IMG/VR virus record: IMGVR_UViG_3300042563_002067
Coordinates: 1 to 64,000 of that record
DNA from: a virus
Strand: one strand, 5' to 3'
DNA length: 64,000 bases
The position numbers and the translations under genes were made by a program. Of this stretch, positions 15,520 to 24,474 are shown piece by piece. The stretch's first letter is position 1; every line of letters starts with the position of its first letter. The notes under the pieces were generated by a model. That model made no database searches. It had not been told where the DNA came from and worked only from the letters and a program-made list of their open reading frames with translations.

Positions 15520-15702
15520 ATGGAACAAACAAGAATGTCAGAAATTAATCAACTATTTGAGGAAATTAAAAGTCAAACTAAATTGAAAGAAGTTAAACCT
15601 TTATTAGTTGAATTGGAAGAAATAATTACCAAAAAAGAGGAATCAAATCAAAATAAAGTTATCCAACTACAACAGGAAATCAATCGACTTAGTCATCTGT
15701 AA
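15520..15702 (+). CDS. Small coiled-coil protein, possibly frameshifted
   Basis: 60 residues: a heptad-rich protein (MEQTRMSEINQLFEEIKSQT...QQEINRLSHL). Immediately after the stop a different frame (15702-15860) stays open for about 52 codons with Ser/Thr/Asn/Pro-rich, protein-like sequence and no ATG. That could be a lost C-terminal tail joined by a frameshift. Role probably structural. Confidence 0.55.
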   Translation: MEQTRMSEINQLFEEIKSQTKLKEVKPLLVELEEIITKKEESNQNKVIQLQQEINRLSHL

Positions 15703-15860
15703 CATCCGGTGATAATTCTACACCAAAAACTAATAACTCCACAACACCAAATTATAATAACTCCACAAGGAATCAGGTTGGGTATACCCATAATTCACAA
15801 CTTCAGGGGTATAATAATCAAATTTCACCAATTATACCTAATTTTCACGGTTTACCAATA
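15702..15860 (+). pseudogene. Possible frameshifted C-terminal tail of the coiled-coil gene
   Basis: Reading from 15702 in the minus-one frame relative to the upstream gene gives a low-complexity tail rich in N, S, T, P and Q that ends PNFHGLPI at a TAA. No start codon precedes it. The alternative 60-codon frame at 15709 is Ile/Gln-rich and looks like an out-of-frame shadow. No classical slippery heptamer is visible, so sequencing error, mutation or an unusual recoding signal are all possible. Confidence 0.35.
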
Positions 15861-15907
15861 TAACACAAAAAAAAATAAAAGAAATAGTTAATACAATTAT
15901 TTGTTGA

Positions 15908-15916
15908 TATTTATTA
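15908..15916 (+). promoter_or_regulatory. Phage promoter motif TATTTATTA
   Basis: 29 bases before the ATG of the PAS-domain gene at 15945. Confidence 0.55.
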
Positions 15917-15944
15917 GTAACCAAATCTATAAAACACAACAATT

Positions 15945-17066
15945 ATGAAAAACCTATCAAAAGAAGAATTATTAAGCCGTCTTGAGGCAATTAACAGAAG
16001 TAATGCTATTATTTATTTCGATTTATCGGGAATTATATTAGGTGTTAATGACATTTTTTTGGTGGCAATGGGGTATGGAATCGGTAATCACGATGAACTT
16101 ATTGGTAAACACCATAGTACTTTTGTATGTGAAGAATATGCAAAGTCACCTGAATATGAAAAATTTTGGGACATATTAAGAAGTGGTAAGTACTACCAGG
16201 GAGAATTTGAAAGGAGAAGAAAAGATAGAAGTCTTATAAATCTTCAAGCGACTTATAATCCTATTTTTGATGATAGTGGTAAGATTACTAAAATAATGAA
16301 AATCGCTACTGACATTACGTCAATTGTTGATAGCAAGAAACAAATAGACGCAATTAACCGAAGTACTGCTCTTATTAATTTTAATACAGATGGATTTATA
16401 TTAGATGTAAATTCTATATTTTTAGAAACTATGGGGTATAAACCCAACGAAAAAAATAATTTAATAGGGAAACATCACAGTGTTTTTGTAAGTTACGAGT
16501 ATTCAAAGTCCGATGAGTATATTAAGTTTTGGGAAAATCTAAGAAAGGGTAAGTTTTTTGATGGAATATTTGAAAGAAGAAAAGTAGATGGTTCTATTGT
16601 TTATTTACAGGCATCTTATAATCCTGTGGTTGACAGTAAAGGAAATATTACTGAAGTAGTTAAAATTGCGACAGATATTACTGAGTCAGTAAATAATAAG
16701 AAAAAAATAAATGAACTTACGACTAATTTGACAATTGAGTTGGAAAACTCTCAAAAACTTAAACACTCAATTGAATTAGAAAAAAATGCCGCTCTGAATG
16801 ATTTAGATGTAGTATTGAAAAAGAGTCAAAATGAGTTAATAAAAATAATTGTTAAATGTGCATTGGCTGTTATAGTTGGTGTTGGTATTGTGACAACTAT
16901 GTTATATTGGGTGGCTATTGTGACAAATCAAGATACACAAATTATTGGTTCAACTTGGTCAAATATGTTTAGTGTATTATTAACTAACGCATTTTCAATC
17001 GTTGGTACAATTATGGGAATTAAATACGCCACGCAGGATGGTAGTAATAAACCCTCAAGTAATTAA
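15945..17066 (+). CDS. Membrane protein with two PAS domains
   Basis: 373 residues. Two PAS domains, about residues 12-128 and 133-250, share the pattern IGKHHS-x-FV...EY.KS.EY..FW..LR.GK, EFERR..DGS/RS and KIATDIT, as in PAS regions of Aer/BdlA-type chemoreceptors. A coiled coil follows (about 250-302), then two membrane helices (about 305-330 and 342-362). No kinase, methyl-accepting or cyclase output domain is present. It may sense small ligands or redox state, or interfere with a host PAS receptor. It is preceded by a phage promoter motif and stands alone. Confidence 0.85.
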   Translation: MKNLSKEELLSRLEAINRSNAIIYFDLSGIILGVNDIFLVAMGYGIGNHDELIGKHHSTFVCEEYAKSPEYEKFWDILRSGKYYQGEFERRRKDRSLINLQATYNPIFDDSGKITKIMKIATDITSIVDSKKQIDAINRSTALINFNTDGFILDVNSIFLETMGYKPNEKNNLIGKHHSVFVSYEYSKSDEYIKFWENLRKGKFFDGIFERRKVDGSIVYLQASYNPVVDSKGNITEVVKIATDITESVNNKKKINELTTNLTIELENSQKLKHSIELEKNAALNDLDVVLKKSQNELIKIIVKCALAVIVGVGIVTTMLYWVAIVTNQDTQIIGSTWSNMFSVLLTNAFSIVGTIMGIKYATQDGSNKPSSN

Positions 17067-17103
17067 AATTTACCACAAATAACTAAAATTGAATTGTCTT
17101 TGA

Positions 17104-17111
17104 TATTTATA
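17104..17111 (+). promoter_or_regulatory. Phage promoter motif TATTTATA
   Basis: 30 bases before the ATG of the GH19 gene at 17142. Confidence 0.58.
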
Positions 17112-17141
17112 TTAATAAACTAATTAAATATCAAAGACAAT

Positions 17142-17966
17142 ATGTTATTAAAAGTAGGGTCGAAAGGTGACGACGTAAAAAAACTACAAACAAAATTAGG
17201 GACAACCTCTGATGGTAATTTTGGTCCCGGTACCGAGAAATTGGTTAAAGAATGGCAAACCAAAAACGGATTAACTGCTGACGGAATAGTTGGTGAAGGA
17301 ACTTGGAAAAAAATGTTTCCGGGTGAGATAATCAAAGAAGATGTTGTGATTCCAACAGGTGGTCCATTTAAATTAGAAAAATTAAAAGGACATATCCCTG
17401 AATCAGTAATTGCTCAGATTCCGGACACAGCAAAAAAATTCAACATTACTAATCCATTAAGATTAGCTCACTTCTTAGCTCAATGTGGTCACGAATCAGG
17501 TGGATTCAAATCAGTGTCGGAAAACTTAAATTATTCAGCAAAAGGTTTAAAAGACACATTTAAAAAATATTTTATAAGTGAAGCTGCGGCAACACCTTAC
17601 GCAAAAAACCCTGAAAAAATCGCATCAAAAGTATATGGTGGAAGAATGGGTAATGGTGATGAATCTACAAAGGAAGGTTATAAATTCAGAGGTAGAGGAT
17701 ATATCCAATTAACTGGTAAAGACAACTATAAAAATTTCACTAAATTCATCGGAGAAGATTGTATTGGAAATCCTGATTTAGTTGCAACAAAATATCCGTT
17801 AGCGTCTGCGGCATTCTTCTTTGACTCAAATAAATTATGGTCTATTTGTGATAAAGGCTCGGATGATGCTACGGTAACGTCGGTTACTAAAAGAGTAAAT
17901 GGTGGAACCATTGGTTTACCTGACAGAATTAAACACTTTAAAGAATATTATAACTTATTAAAATAA
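17142..17966 (+). CDS. GH19 endolysin with peptidoglycan-binding domain
   Basis: 274 residues. An N-terminal PG_binding_1 domain (about residues 1-62, GSKGDDVKKLQTKLG, DGIVGEGTWKKMFPG) precedes a glycoside hydrolase family 19 domain: HFLAQCGHESGGFKSVSENL with the catalytic Glu, then FRGRGYIQLTGKDNY and ASAAFFFDS. GH19 enzymes cleave chitin or, in phages, peptidoglycan. No signal peptide, so export would need a holin or delivery in the virion. Domain order (cell-wall binding first) is common in Gram-negative phage endolysins. Confidence 0.9.
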   Translation: MLLKVGSKGDDVKKLQTKLGTTSDGNFGPGTEKLVKEWQTKNGLTADGIVGEGTWKKMFPGEIIKEDVVIPTGGPFKLEKLKGHIPESVIAQIPDTAKKFNITNPLRLAHFLAQCGHESGGFKSVSENLNYSAKGLKDTFKKYFISEAAATPYAKNPEKIASKVYGGRMGNGDESTKEGYKFRGRGYIQLTGKDNYKNFTKFIGEDCIGNPDLVATKYPLASAAFFFDSNKLWSICDKGSDDATVTSVTKRVNGGTIGLPDRIKHFKEYYNLLK

Positions 17967-17984
17967 TTTTATATATTTACGGTA

Positions 17985-17992
17985 TATTTATA
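17985..17992 (+). promoter_or_regulatory. Phage promoter motif TATTTATA
   Basis: 17 bases before the ATG at 18010, inside the longer TATATTTATAATA. Confidence 0.6.
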
Positions 17993-18009
17993 ATAAAAAA
18001 CAATTAAAA

Positions 18010-18888
18010 ATGAATAAGAAATTAATTAAAGAAGACATTGCAAATATGAAATACCTTTTTGGTTATAAACCGGGAAGAGTTATTTCTGAACAAGATATTG
18101 ATTACACTACTGACGATTATTTAGATACTAACGACACTGAATTAGAAGAAAGTAACCCATTCAAAATTGGTGGGGGATTTGAAGATTACAATTTCCCTGA
18201 TAAATTAAAAGATAGATTAAGTGACATTTATGATTTATTAGATGAAGTAATGGAAGACCCGGATAACGACCCATCTGATTATTCAGATATGTATGATTTT
18301 GCGGGTGTAATAATTAGTCAAGTCTTAAATAAATTACGTGATGAATTTGGTGAGGATTTTGAAGAATACGAAGATGATGTTGATGATTATCTTAGAAATA
18401 ATGAAGATGAAACAATATTTGATTTTTATAATAGTCGTTCAGGTTTTGACGATGAAGATGATGAAGATGAATTTGATGAGGATATGAATGAACAATATGA
18501 CAACCAAAATGGTATGAATTGGGTTCAAAATACTACAATGGATAGACAAAGTCCAATAGATGATGACAATGATGTTGAAGGGGGTGTGATATCAATCCTT
18601 AAAAAACATCGTTTACTTGATAACGTAGTAGAACCGGATGATGCAAGAATATTACTTAGAAATCAATCATCTGAAGTTGTTCAAAAGATTTTATCACTTT
18701 TACCTTCATTTACTGAATTAGGGTTTTTAGCGTTTATAAATTGTGAATCAGCAGATTTTTCTGATGTGGACATTTGTAGTTTACCTAACTTAGCTTTTAT
18801 AAACTTAAATGGTACTGAAAATAATTTTGAAGAACAAGATTATGAATGTGCTAACACAGAAGATTCACCTTTTTATTTCCTTGAATAG
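18010..18888 (+). CDS. Acidic leader-bearing protein
   Basis: 292 residues. The leader (about residues 1-28) ends GRVISEQ, an [IL]xE-Q site. The rest is extremely acidic (runs such as DDEDDEDEFDED near residues 155-166) and ends in a repeat-like segment resembling leucine-rich repeats (LPSFTELGFLAFINCES, LPNLAFINLNG). The acidity resembles scaffold or internal proteins. Its own promoter motif and terminator bracket the gene. Confidence 0.65.
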   Translation: MNKKLIKEDIANMKYLFGYKPGRVISEQDIDYTTDDYLDTNDTELEESNPFKIGGGFEDYNFPDKLKDRLSDIYDLLDEVMEDPDNDPSDYSDMYDFAGVIISQVLNKLRDEFGEDFEEYEDDVDDYLRNNEDETIFDFYNSRSGFDDEDDEDEFDEDMNEQYDNQNGMNWVQNTTMDRQSPIDDDNDVEGGVISILKKHRLLDNVVEPDDARILLRNQSSEVVQKILSLLPSFTELGFLAFINCESADFSDVDICSLPNLAFINLNGTENNFEEQDYECANTEDSPFYFLE

Positions 18889-18901
18889 ATATTAAAAAAA
18901 T

Positions 18902-18930
18902 AAAACCCCCAATTTAGGGGGTTTTTTATT
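18902..18930. terminator. Bidirectional terminator
   Basis: AAAACCCCC / GGGGGTTTT stem, AATTTA loop, between convergent genes ending at 18888 and 18930. Confidence 0.88.
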
Positions 18931-19622
18931 TAAGATAAGTCTTTGGACATATTGATTGCAGCTTGTAAAGCCATTCCCATATCCTCAATTACTAATTTAC
19001 CACGTTTCTTATATGGTATAACATAAGATATACCGGATTCTCTCATCCATTTTTTATCTAACTTGTCAGATTTACCATATAATTCAAGATACTTATATTC
19101 CCAACCAGCCCATTCCCACTCTTCGTAGTCTTCTTCTTTTGGTTTATAGTCGGCATCAAATAATCTATCCCCAATTTTAAATGTTTGACCTCCTCTGTGT
19201 GTATATCCGTGGTAACCAATTAGTTTATTATTATCGTCATATACTTCAGCAACTCCGTGAGGATATTCCTCACAAACTTTCATTTTGTTTTGGTAATACC
19301 ACCAACCACGTTCAATATCACCAACATATTCATCATCTTTGGTTAAAAATGAATTTGGTAAATGTTGTTCTCTTTTTAATTCTGGGGTATCTCCAAAATA
19401 ATGAGAACCAATTTTTCCTCCGGTATATTTTTGTATAAAATAAATACATTCCGGATTTATTAACCACCCATTTAAATCTCGGTGTGGAGTAATTCGGGAC
19501 ACTAGTTTTGTGAAACCTAAATTAATGTGAATTTTGTTTAATTTAGATTTTCCGGTATATTCAGGGTATTTTTCAAACTTTAATTTGATTTTCCCAATGT
19601 AGGGAGTTGTATTTTTTATCAT
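18930..19622 (-). CDS. Hypothetical protein
   Basis: About 230 residues from the ATG at 19622 (MIKNTTPYIGKIKLKFEKYP); an in-frame start at 19697 would overlap the divergent gene and its promoter motif, so it is rejected. Trp/Tyr-rich, with GWWYYQNKMKVCEEYPHGVA and a helical C-terminus. No family recognised. Confidence 0.65.
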   Translation of the reverse strand: MIKNTTPYIGKIKLKFEKYPEYTGKSKLNKIHINLGFTKLVSRITPHRDLNGWLINPECIYFIQKYTGGKIGSHYFGDTPELKREQHLPNSFLTKDDEYVGDIERGWWYYQNKMKVCEEYPHGVAEVYDDNNKLIGYHGYTHRGGQTFKIGDRLFDADYKPKEEDYEEWEWAGWEYKYLELYGKSDKLDKKWMRESGISYVIPYKKRGKLVIEDMGMALQAAINMSKDLS

Positions 19623-19659
19623 AATATAAAATTTTATGTAATGATATGAAATTTCAAAG

Positions 19660-19666
19660 TATTTAT
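19660..19666 (+). promoter_or_regulatory. Phage promoter motif TATTTAT
   Basis: Four bases before the ATG at 19671; would drive the two ITESQ-leader genes. Confidence 0.58.
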
Positions 19667-19670
19667 CAAT

Positions 19671-19910
19671 ATGAAAATTAGAATAACTGAATCGCAAATA
19701 AAAAAAATCGAAGAAGGTATCTTTTGGGATGAGGAGAACTTAAATGCGTTAAAAGGTATTACGGGAACCAAACAACAAAAAGAAGTCTTTAATGTTGAGG
19801 TAATAGAACCATTTTCAATAACATTGACGGATTCAATTCAATATCATAGATTAGTTTATATATTAAGAACAAATGGTGTTAAATTTAAAGCTAAGGTTGA
19901 TAAAATATGA
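19671..19910 (+). CDS. Small protein with ITESQ leader
   Basis: 79 residues starting MKIRITESQIKKIEEGIF. The ITE-S site at residues 4-7 fits [IL]xE cleavage. The remainder is a small beta-rich domain. It overlaps the next leader-bearing gene by 4 bases. Confidence 0.65.
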   Translation: MKIRITESQIKKIEEGIFWDEENLNALKGITGTKQQKEVFNVEVIEPFSITLTDSIQYHRLVYILRTNGVKFKAKVDKI

Positions 19911-20365
19911 AACTAATAATTACAGAAAGTCAGTATAGAAAAATAATCAAAGAAGATACTCAATTAGAATACACTAGTGAATTTTTGGATGGTGTTACGG
20001 TTGTTGTGGTATTTGAGGATGACCCATTATACGAACAAGTTAAAGGATACTTTGAGGAGTATGGGTTTGGGTTTATGGTTCCCGGTAAGAATTTAATCAT
20101 TATTGATGGTGAAATATTAGTGGGACAACCGGACGCTAAAAGTGTTTTAAAATTTATTGAAGCTCACGAGGTTACCCACGTATTATTAAGTCACGATGGT
20201 CCAAGAGATGAGAAAGATGAGTTGGAGGCTGACTTGGGAGCTTACCTATTATTACAAGATAAAGGATATTACGAATCAATCCGAACATTACTAGACCACT
20301 TCCAAGAAAGACACGGAGTTGAGTTTGATGAGAGTATGTTGGACGATATAAAAAATAGAATGTAA
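19907..20365 (+). CDS. Metallopeptidase with ITESQ leader
   Basis: 152 residues. Leader MKLIITESQYRKIIKEDTQ, then a domain with FIEAHEVTHVLLSHDG (HExxH zinc site, about residues 85-100) and DELEADLGAYLLLQ, an ExxAD helix supplying the third ligand. This is the ImmA/M78-like or M48-like arrangement. The leader suggests packaging into the head and delivery with DNA, in which case it could cleave a host repressor or restriction factor; that target is speculation. Confidence 0.75.
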   Translation: MKLIITESQYRKIIKEDTQLEYTSEFLDGVTVVVVFEDDPLYEQVKGYFEEYGFGFMVPGKNLIIIDGEILVGQPDAKSVLKFIEAHEVTHVLLSHDGPRDEKDELEADLGAYLLLQDKGYYESIRTLLDHFQERHGVEFDESMLDDIKNRM

Positions 20366-20377
20366 AAAAAAACAATT

Positions 20378-20632
20378 ATGACAGAAATAAATTACCCTTC
20401 AGAAAAAACGTATTTCATTGGATATAATGAAAACGATGATAATGTTCATTATGGAATAATAGATGTTGACCAATGTATGGTGACAGGAAAAGAAACCGTT
20501 TATACAACAACAGTGGAACAGGAATATATTGACGAATTATTAGTTCATAATATAATATATGAAGATACTTTACCAAAATCGTTGGATTTACCTGAAGGTT
20601 TATCTGGATTGACTCACACTTTAACAATTTAA
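20378..20632 (+). CDS. Small acidic hypothetical protein
   Basis: 84 residues, MTEINYPSEKTYFIGYNEND. Beta-rich, with VDQCMVTGKETVYTT. Commonly seen style of phage structural-gene-neighbour protein; no family recognised. Followed by a terminator. Confidence 0.6.
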   Translation: MTEINYPSEKTYFIGYNENDDNVHYGIIDVDQCMVTGKETVYTTTVEQEYIDELLVHNIIYEDTLPKSLDLPEGLSGLTHTLTI

Positions 20633-20659
20633 ACACAATACCTGACAAAATAACAAACT

Positions 20660-20687
20660 AACCTGACATCTTGTCAGGTTTTTTGTT
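20660..20687 (+). terminator. Intrinsic terminator
   Basis: AACCTGACA / TGTCAGGTT stem with TCT loop and T-tract. Confidence 0.9.
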
Positions 20688-20719
20688 TTGGCACGATTTT
20701 GATAAAATGAGATTTGTGC

Positions 20720-20748
20720 TTGACACATTATAAATTAATATATATACT
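20720..20748 (+). promoter_or_regulatory. Canonical sigma70-like promoter before dnaK
   Basis: TTGACA (20720-20725), 17-base spacer, TATACT (20743-20748). This is the E. coli-type consensus and unlike both other promoter classes in the window. It lies 20 bases before the dnaK ATG. Confidence 0.55.
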
Positions 20749-20768
20749 TTAACAAAACTTATTAAACT

Positions 20769-22637
20769 ATGGGAAAAATTATTGGAATTGACTTAGGAAC
20801 AACTAACTCGTGTGTCTCTGTAATGGAGGGTAACGAACCGGTTGTAATAGCAAATTCAGAAGGTAAAAGAACAACACCTTCAATCATCGGTTTCATCAAC
20901 GAAGGAGAAAGAAAAGTTGGTGACCCGGCAAAAAGACAGGCGGTAACCAACCCGACTAAAACAATATCATCAATTAAACGATTTATGGGTTCTACCTATG
21001 ACGAGAGTAAAAACGAAATTGGGAAAGTTCCTTACTCTGTTGTAAACGAAGGTTCTCAACCAAGAGTTCAGATTGACGATAGAAAATACTCACCACAAGA
21101 ATTGTCGGCAATCATCTTACAAAAGATGAAACAAACTGCCGAAGATTATTTAGGTGAATCAGTAACTGATGCGGTAATCACCGTCCCAGCTTACTTTAAC
21201 GATGCCCAACGTCAGGCTACAAAAGAGGCGGGTGAAATTGCCGGATTAAATGTTCGTCGTATTATCAACGAACCAACCGCGGCGGCTCTTGCGTATGGAC
21301 TTGACAAAAAAGGTGATAGTAAAATTGTTGTGTTTGACTGTGGAGGGGGAACTCACGACGTGTCTATTCTTGACTTAGGTGGTGGTGTATTTGAGGTATT
21401 ATCTACCGATGGAGACACACATTTAGGAGGGGACGACTTTGACAGAGTCATTATTGATTTCTTGGTTGAAGAATTTAAGAACGATAATGGTGGTTTAGAC
21501 ATCTCAAAAGATGCTATGGCATTACAAAGGTTAAGAGAAGGTGCTGAGAAAGCGAAGGTTGAATTATCTTCATCACCTCAGACAGAAATCAACTTACCTT
21601 ATTTAAGTGCTGATGCTACCGGACCAAAACACTTGGTAAAAACATTAACAAGAGCGAAGTTTGAACAACTTGCGGCTGAGTTAATCAAAAGAACCATTGA
21701 CCCTTGTAAAACGGCATTGAAAAACGCGAAACTTAAGGTTTCCGATATTGATGAGATTATCCTTGTTGGTGGAACAACAAGAATCCCGGCAATACAAGAT
21801 GCGGTTAAGAAGTTCTTTGGTAAAGAACCATCAAAAGGTGTTAATCCGGATGAGGTAGTTGCGTTAGGTGCGGCTATTCAAGGAGGTGTATTGGCTGGTG
21901 ATGTGAAAGACGTGTTGTTATTAGACGTAACACCACTTTCATTAGGTATTGAAACAATGGGTGGTATTTTAACACGACTTATTGAGGCAAATACCACAAT
22001 CCCAACCAAAAAGTCACAAGTGTTCTCAACAGCTGTTGATAATCAACCTTCTGTAGAGATTCACGTCTTACAAGGAGAGAGACCAATGGCAAAAGACAAC
22101 AGAACGATGGGTAGATTCCATTTAGATGGTTTACCACCATCAATGAGAGGTGTTCCTCAAATTGAGGTAATCTTTGATATTGACGCGAATGGTATCATCA
22201 ATGTATCTGCAGTTGACAAATCAACAAACAAAACACAATCAATTAGAATTGAGGGTTCAACGGGATTATCTCAAGAGGATATTGAAAGAATGAAGGCTGA
22301 AGCTGAAGAAAATGCTGAAGCGGACAAAAAACTTAAAGAGGATGTGGACACATTAAACTCCGCTGACAACCTGATATTCCAAACAGGTAAATCTTTAACG
22401 GATTTAGAGGATAAGATTTCTGAAGAACAAAAAACAGAAATAACAACTCTTCTTGATACCTTGAAAGAATCTCATTCTAATAAAGATGTGGAAAATGTTA
22501 AAACGATTATGGAAGAACTTACCCAAAAGTTTCAAACCATCACACAGGAATTATACAATAGTGTAAATGAGAGTGAGACTCCGGAATCAGATATTAACGC
22601 TTCTGACGTAGAGTTTGAAGAAGTTAAACCTGAGTAA
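20769..22637 (+). CDS. dnaK: Hsp70 chaperone DnaK
   Basis: 622 residues, near full bacterial length. The ATPase domain has [53 protein letters not shown] and [11 protein letters not shown]; the substrate domain has [16 protein letters not shown], and a helical lid with an acidic tail ends VEFEEVKPE. The second phosphate loop reads [15 protein letters not shown] where cellular DnaK has DLGGGTFD; the Gly-Gly-Gly-Thr core is kept. No grpE or dnaJ lies in the window, so it probably uses host co-chaperones. It has its own promoter and terminator. Confidence 0.96.
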   Translation: MGKIIGIDLGTTNSCVSVMEGNEPVVIANSEGKRTTPSIIGFINEGERKVGDPAKRQAVTNPTKTISSIKRFMGSTYDESKNEIGKVPYSVVNEGSQPRVQIDDRKYSPQELSAIILQKMKQTAEDYLGESVTDAVITVPAYFNDAQRQATKEAGEIAGLNVRRIINEPTAAALAYGLDKKGDSKIVVFDCGGGTHDVSILDLGGGVFEVLSTDGDTHLGGDDFDRVIIDFLVEEFKNDNGGLDISKDAMALQRLREGAEKAKVELSSSPQTEINLPYLSADATGPKHLVKTLTRAKFEQLAAELIKRTIDPCKTALKNAKLKVSDIDEIILVGGTTRIPAIQDAVKKFFGKEPSKGVNPDEVVALGAAIQGGVLAGDVKDVLLLDVTPLSLGIETMGGILTRLIEANTTIPTKKSQVFSTAVDNQPSVEIHVLQGERPMAKDNRTMGRFHLDGLPPSMRGVPQIEVIFDIDANGIINVSAVDKSTNKTQSIRIEGSTGLSQEDIERMKAEAEENAEADKKLKEDVDTLNSADNLIFQTGKSLTDLEDKISEEQKTEITTLLDTLKESHSNKDVENVKTIMEELTQKFQTITQELYNSVNESETPESDINASDVEFEEVKPE

Positions 22638-22658
22638 CATTTTACGATAATGTTTTTT

Positions 22659-22690
22659 AATCCCAATAATTTTTTTATTGGGATTTTTTG
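22659..22690 (+). terminator. Intrinsic terminator after dnaK
   Basis: AATCCCAATAA / TTATTGGGATT stem with T-tract. The -7 box of the next gene overlaps its end. Confidence 0.88.
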
Positions 22691-22692
22691 TT

Positions 22693-22700
22693 TATCTTTG
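22693..22700 (+). promoter_or_regulatory. Host-type -7 element TATCTTTG
   Basis: 21 bases before the ATG at 22721. A clear -33 TTTG at the right distance is missing because the terminator occupies that position. Confidence 0.5.
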
Positions 22701-22720
22701 TTCCATAAATAAATAATATT

Positions 22721-23131
22721 ATGAAAGGAATATTGAAAAAAACGACAGGTGGTTTTTTTGTTTGGTATGATAAACCGGTTGATGAGGTTGCCACGGCATA
22801 TGACTCACTTCCATTACATCCAAAGGCGACTGAAGGGTGGTCGGTAACGGAACGAGAAGATTTCTTCAAAAAATTTGTTGGTAAGACAATTGAATTTGAA
22901 ATTGTTAATGAAACCATTACCGGTGAGTTTAGTTCTATGGGTGGTGGATATACAAATTACCAAGTTCAGTTAGCTAAACCAATTAAACCAAAATTTGATT
23001 GGGAATATTGGAAAAATAGATGTTTGGCTGCCGAACTTTTTATTGAGAAAAGTCCTTGTGACCCGGATATATATCCAAAACAAATGGAGGCGTATAACGA
23101 ATGGCAAAAATGGGTAGAAGATGAAAGGTAG
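22721..23131 (+). CDS. Hypothetical protein
   Basis: 136 residues, MKGILKKTTGGFFVWYDKPV, beta-rich first 90 residues with a helical end. The first 12 residues and the LPLHPKAT and VGKTIEFE segments mirror the next gene (MKGRLKKIDDKWVIEY, LPLHPNFV, VKGIKVYDGDEVEF), so the two share a domain, probably a small beta-barrel. Begins an operon of many small genes. Function unknown. Confidence 0.65.
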   Translation: MKGILKKTTGGFFVWYDKPVDEVATAYDSLPLHPKATEGWSVTEREDFFKKFVGKTIEFEIVNETITGEFSSMGGGYTNYQVQLAKPIKPKFDWEYWKNRCLAAELFIEKSPCDPDIYPKQMEAYNEWQKWVEDER

Positions 23132-23918
23132 ATTAAAAAAAATTGATGATAAGTGGGTTATTGAATACTCAGGTGTTTCATATAAAGGTGGTAATCCAAA
23201 ACAATTAGGTAATTACACAAAAAAAGTTGAGAAAAAAACTTTACCATTACATCCTAATTTTGTTACAATGACAGATTATGTTTGGGTTAAAGGTATTAAG
23301 GTTTACGATGGTGACGAGGTTGAATTTACTCAAGTATTAGTTAATCCTATGGGAAGAGAAGTTGACCCGAATGATTTAGGTAAAAATCTCTCAAAATGTA
23401 AATGGTACGCTAAACCCTCTTTAGTAGAAAAAGAAGAACAAAAACAACATCTAATTGATATGATGAAATCTGATGAAGAGTTGGGTTTGTATGATGAACC
23501 TAAACAAGAATTATCTAAAGATGAAATTGATAAGTTTTTTGTTGATATGATTTGTAATCCTAAACAAGAATTATCTGTAAGACTACAAAATTCATTAAAA
23601 CAATTCAATCTAACTTTAGAAGAAGCAATGAATACAGAAACGTACAAACTAAAACAAATTGGATTTGGAAACAGAAGTATTATTGAGTTGCAAAGTTTTA
23701 AATCTAAACAAGAAATTAAACTTGAGGATATCTTTAACGATGAGAAAAGAGAAGGAGCTAAAAGAGTAATTCATCAACATAAAGTTTTGAAAGGTTTGTA
23801 TTTAATCAACCCTGTTCATTTGGAAATGACAAGTGATGGTCACGGAGAATTTCCGGATGGTTATAAATTGACTCATAAAGGTATTCAATATATTATTAAC
23901 CAATTAAATAAAGAATAA
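23121..23918 (+). CDS. Protein with RNA-polymerase alpha-CTD-like domain
   Basis: 265 residues. N-terminal domain is shared with the preceding gene. Residues about 152-195 read ELSVRLQNSLKQFNLTLEEA then TYKLKQIGFGNRSIIELQSF, which follows the helix-hairpin-helix layout of the bacterial RNA polymerase alpha C-terminal domain (LSVR..NCL...I.T...L....E..L..I.N.G..S..E). It could bind UP-element DNA or mimic alpha to redirect transcription. The short C-terminal domain is unknown. Assignment is by eye. Confidence 0.6.
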   Translation: MKGRLKKIDDKWVIEYSGVSYKGGNPKQLGNYTKKVEKKTLPLHPNFVTMTDYVWVKGIKVYDGDEVEFTQVLVNPMGREVDPNDLGKNLSKCKWYAKPSLVEKEEQKQHLIDMMKSDEELGLYDEPKQELSKDEIDKFFVDMICNPKQELSVRLQNSLKQFNLTLEEAMNTETYKLKQIGFGNRSIIELQSFKSKQEIKLEDIFNDEKREGAKRVIHQHKVLKGLYLINPVHLEMTSDGHGEFPDGYKLTHKGIQYIINQLNKE

Positions 23919-23921
23919 AAA

Positions 23922-24338
23922 ATGAGCGAGAATAACAAACCAAGAGTGTATACTTCAGAAATCTTAAAAGATATGATATCAAAAATCACACCGGAAGAAT
24001 TGGCGTTAACTGAGATTGAAATGATGAATATGGTTTATGAGGATACCTACACCAATAAAGAAATTAGAACTTGGTGGTTAAACCAAACTGAGGAAAGAAG
24101 ACGAAATATGGTTCGTGAATATTTCAAAGGTGGTAATAGTGAAAACATCAACACATTATACGGAATTATGCCGGAAGAAATGGAGGAAATGTATAACATT
24201 AATGTTGATGTTGTTATAATGGATTGGGAAGAAATCTTATTTGATTTTATAGATTTTTACCCGTGTCAATTACCTGACGAATTATTTGAATGGTTAAAAG
24301 AAAATTACGAAATACCAAAGAAAAAAAATGGATTATAA
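23922..24338 (+). CDS. Hypothetical protein
   Basis: 138 residues, helical and acidic (MSENNKPRVYTSEILKDMIS). Contains EIRTWWLNQTEERRRNMVRE. Function unknown. Overlaps the next short gene by 11 bases. Confidence 0.6.
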   Translation: MSENNKPRVYTSEILKDMISKITPEELALTEIEMMNMVYEDTYTNKEIRTWWLNQTEERRRNMVREYFKGGNSENINTLYGIMPEEMEEMYNINVDVVIMDWEEILFDFIDFYPCQLPDELFEWLKENYEIPKKKNGL

Positions 24339-24474
24339 TTATTGGCACAAACAAGTTATGATAAAGATGGGGATTCCTTTTACGGGATATCCGGTGATTA
24401 TTGAGACGGAATGGGAAACTTTGGTGTTAAATAAAAATAATGGTAAATTTATAAGAAAAGATGGAAAAGATTAA
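24328..24474 (+). CDS. Small hypothetical protein
   Basis: 48 residues, MDYNYWHKQVMIKMGIPFTG. Overlaps the preceding gene and the HAD gene at 24461 by 14 bases. Function unknown. Confidence 0.5.
   Translation: MDYNYWHKQVMIKMGIPFTGYPVIIETEWETLVLNKNNGKFIRKDGKD

Noticed and set aside
15709-15891. 60-codon plus-strand frame rich in Ile and Gln
   Set aside because: The overlapping S/T/N-rich frame is more protein-like; this one looks like its shadow.
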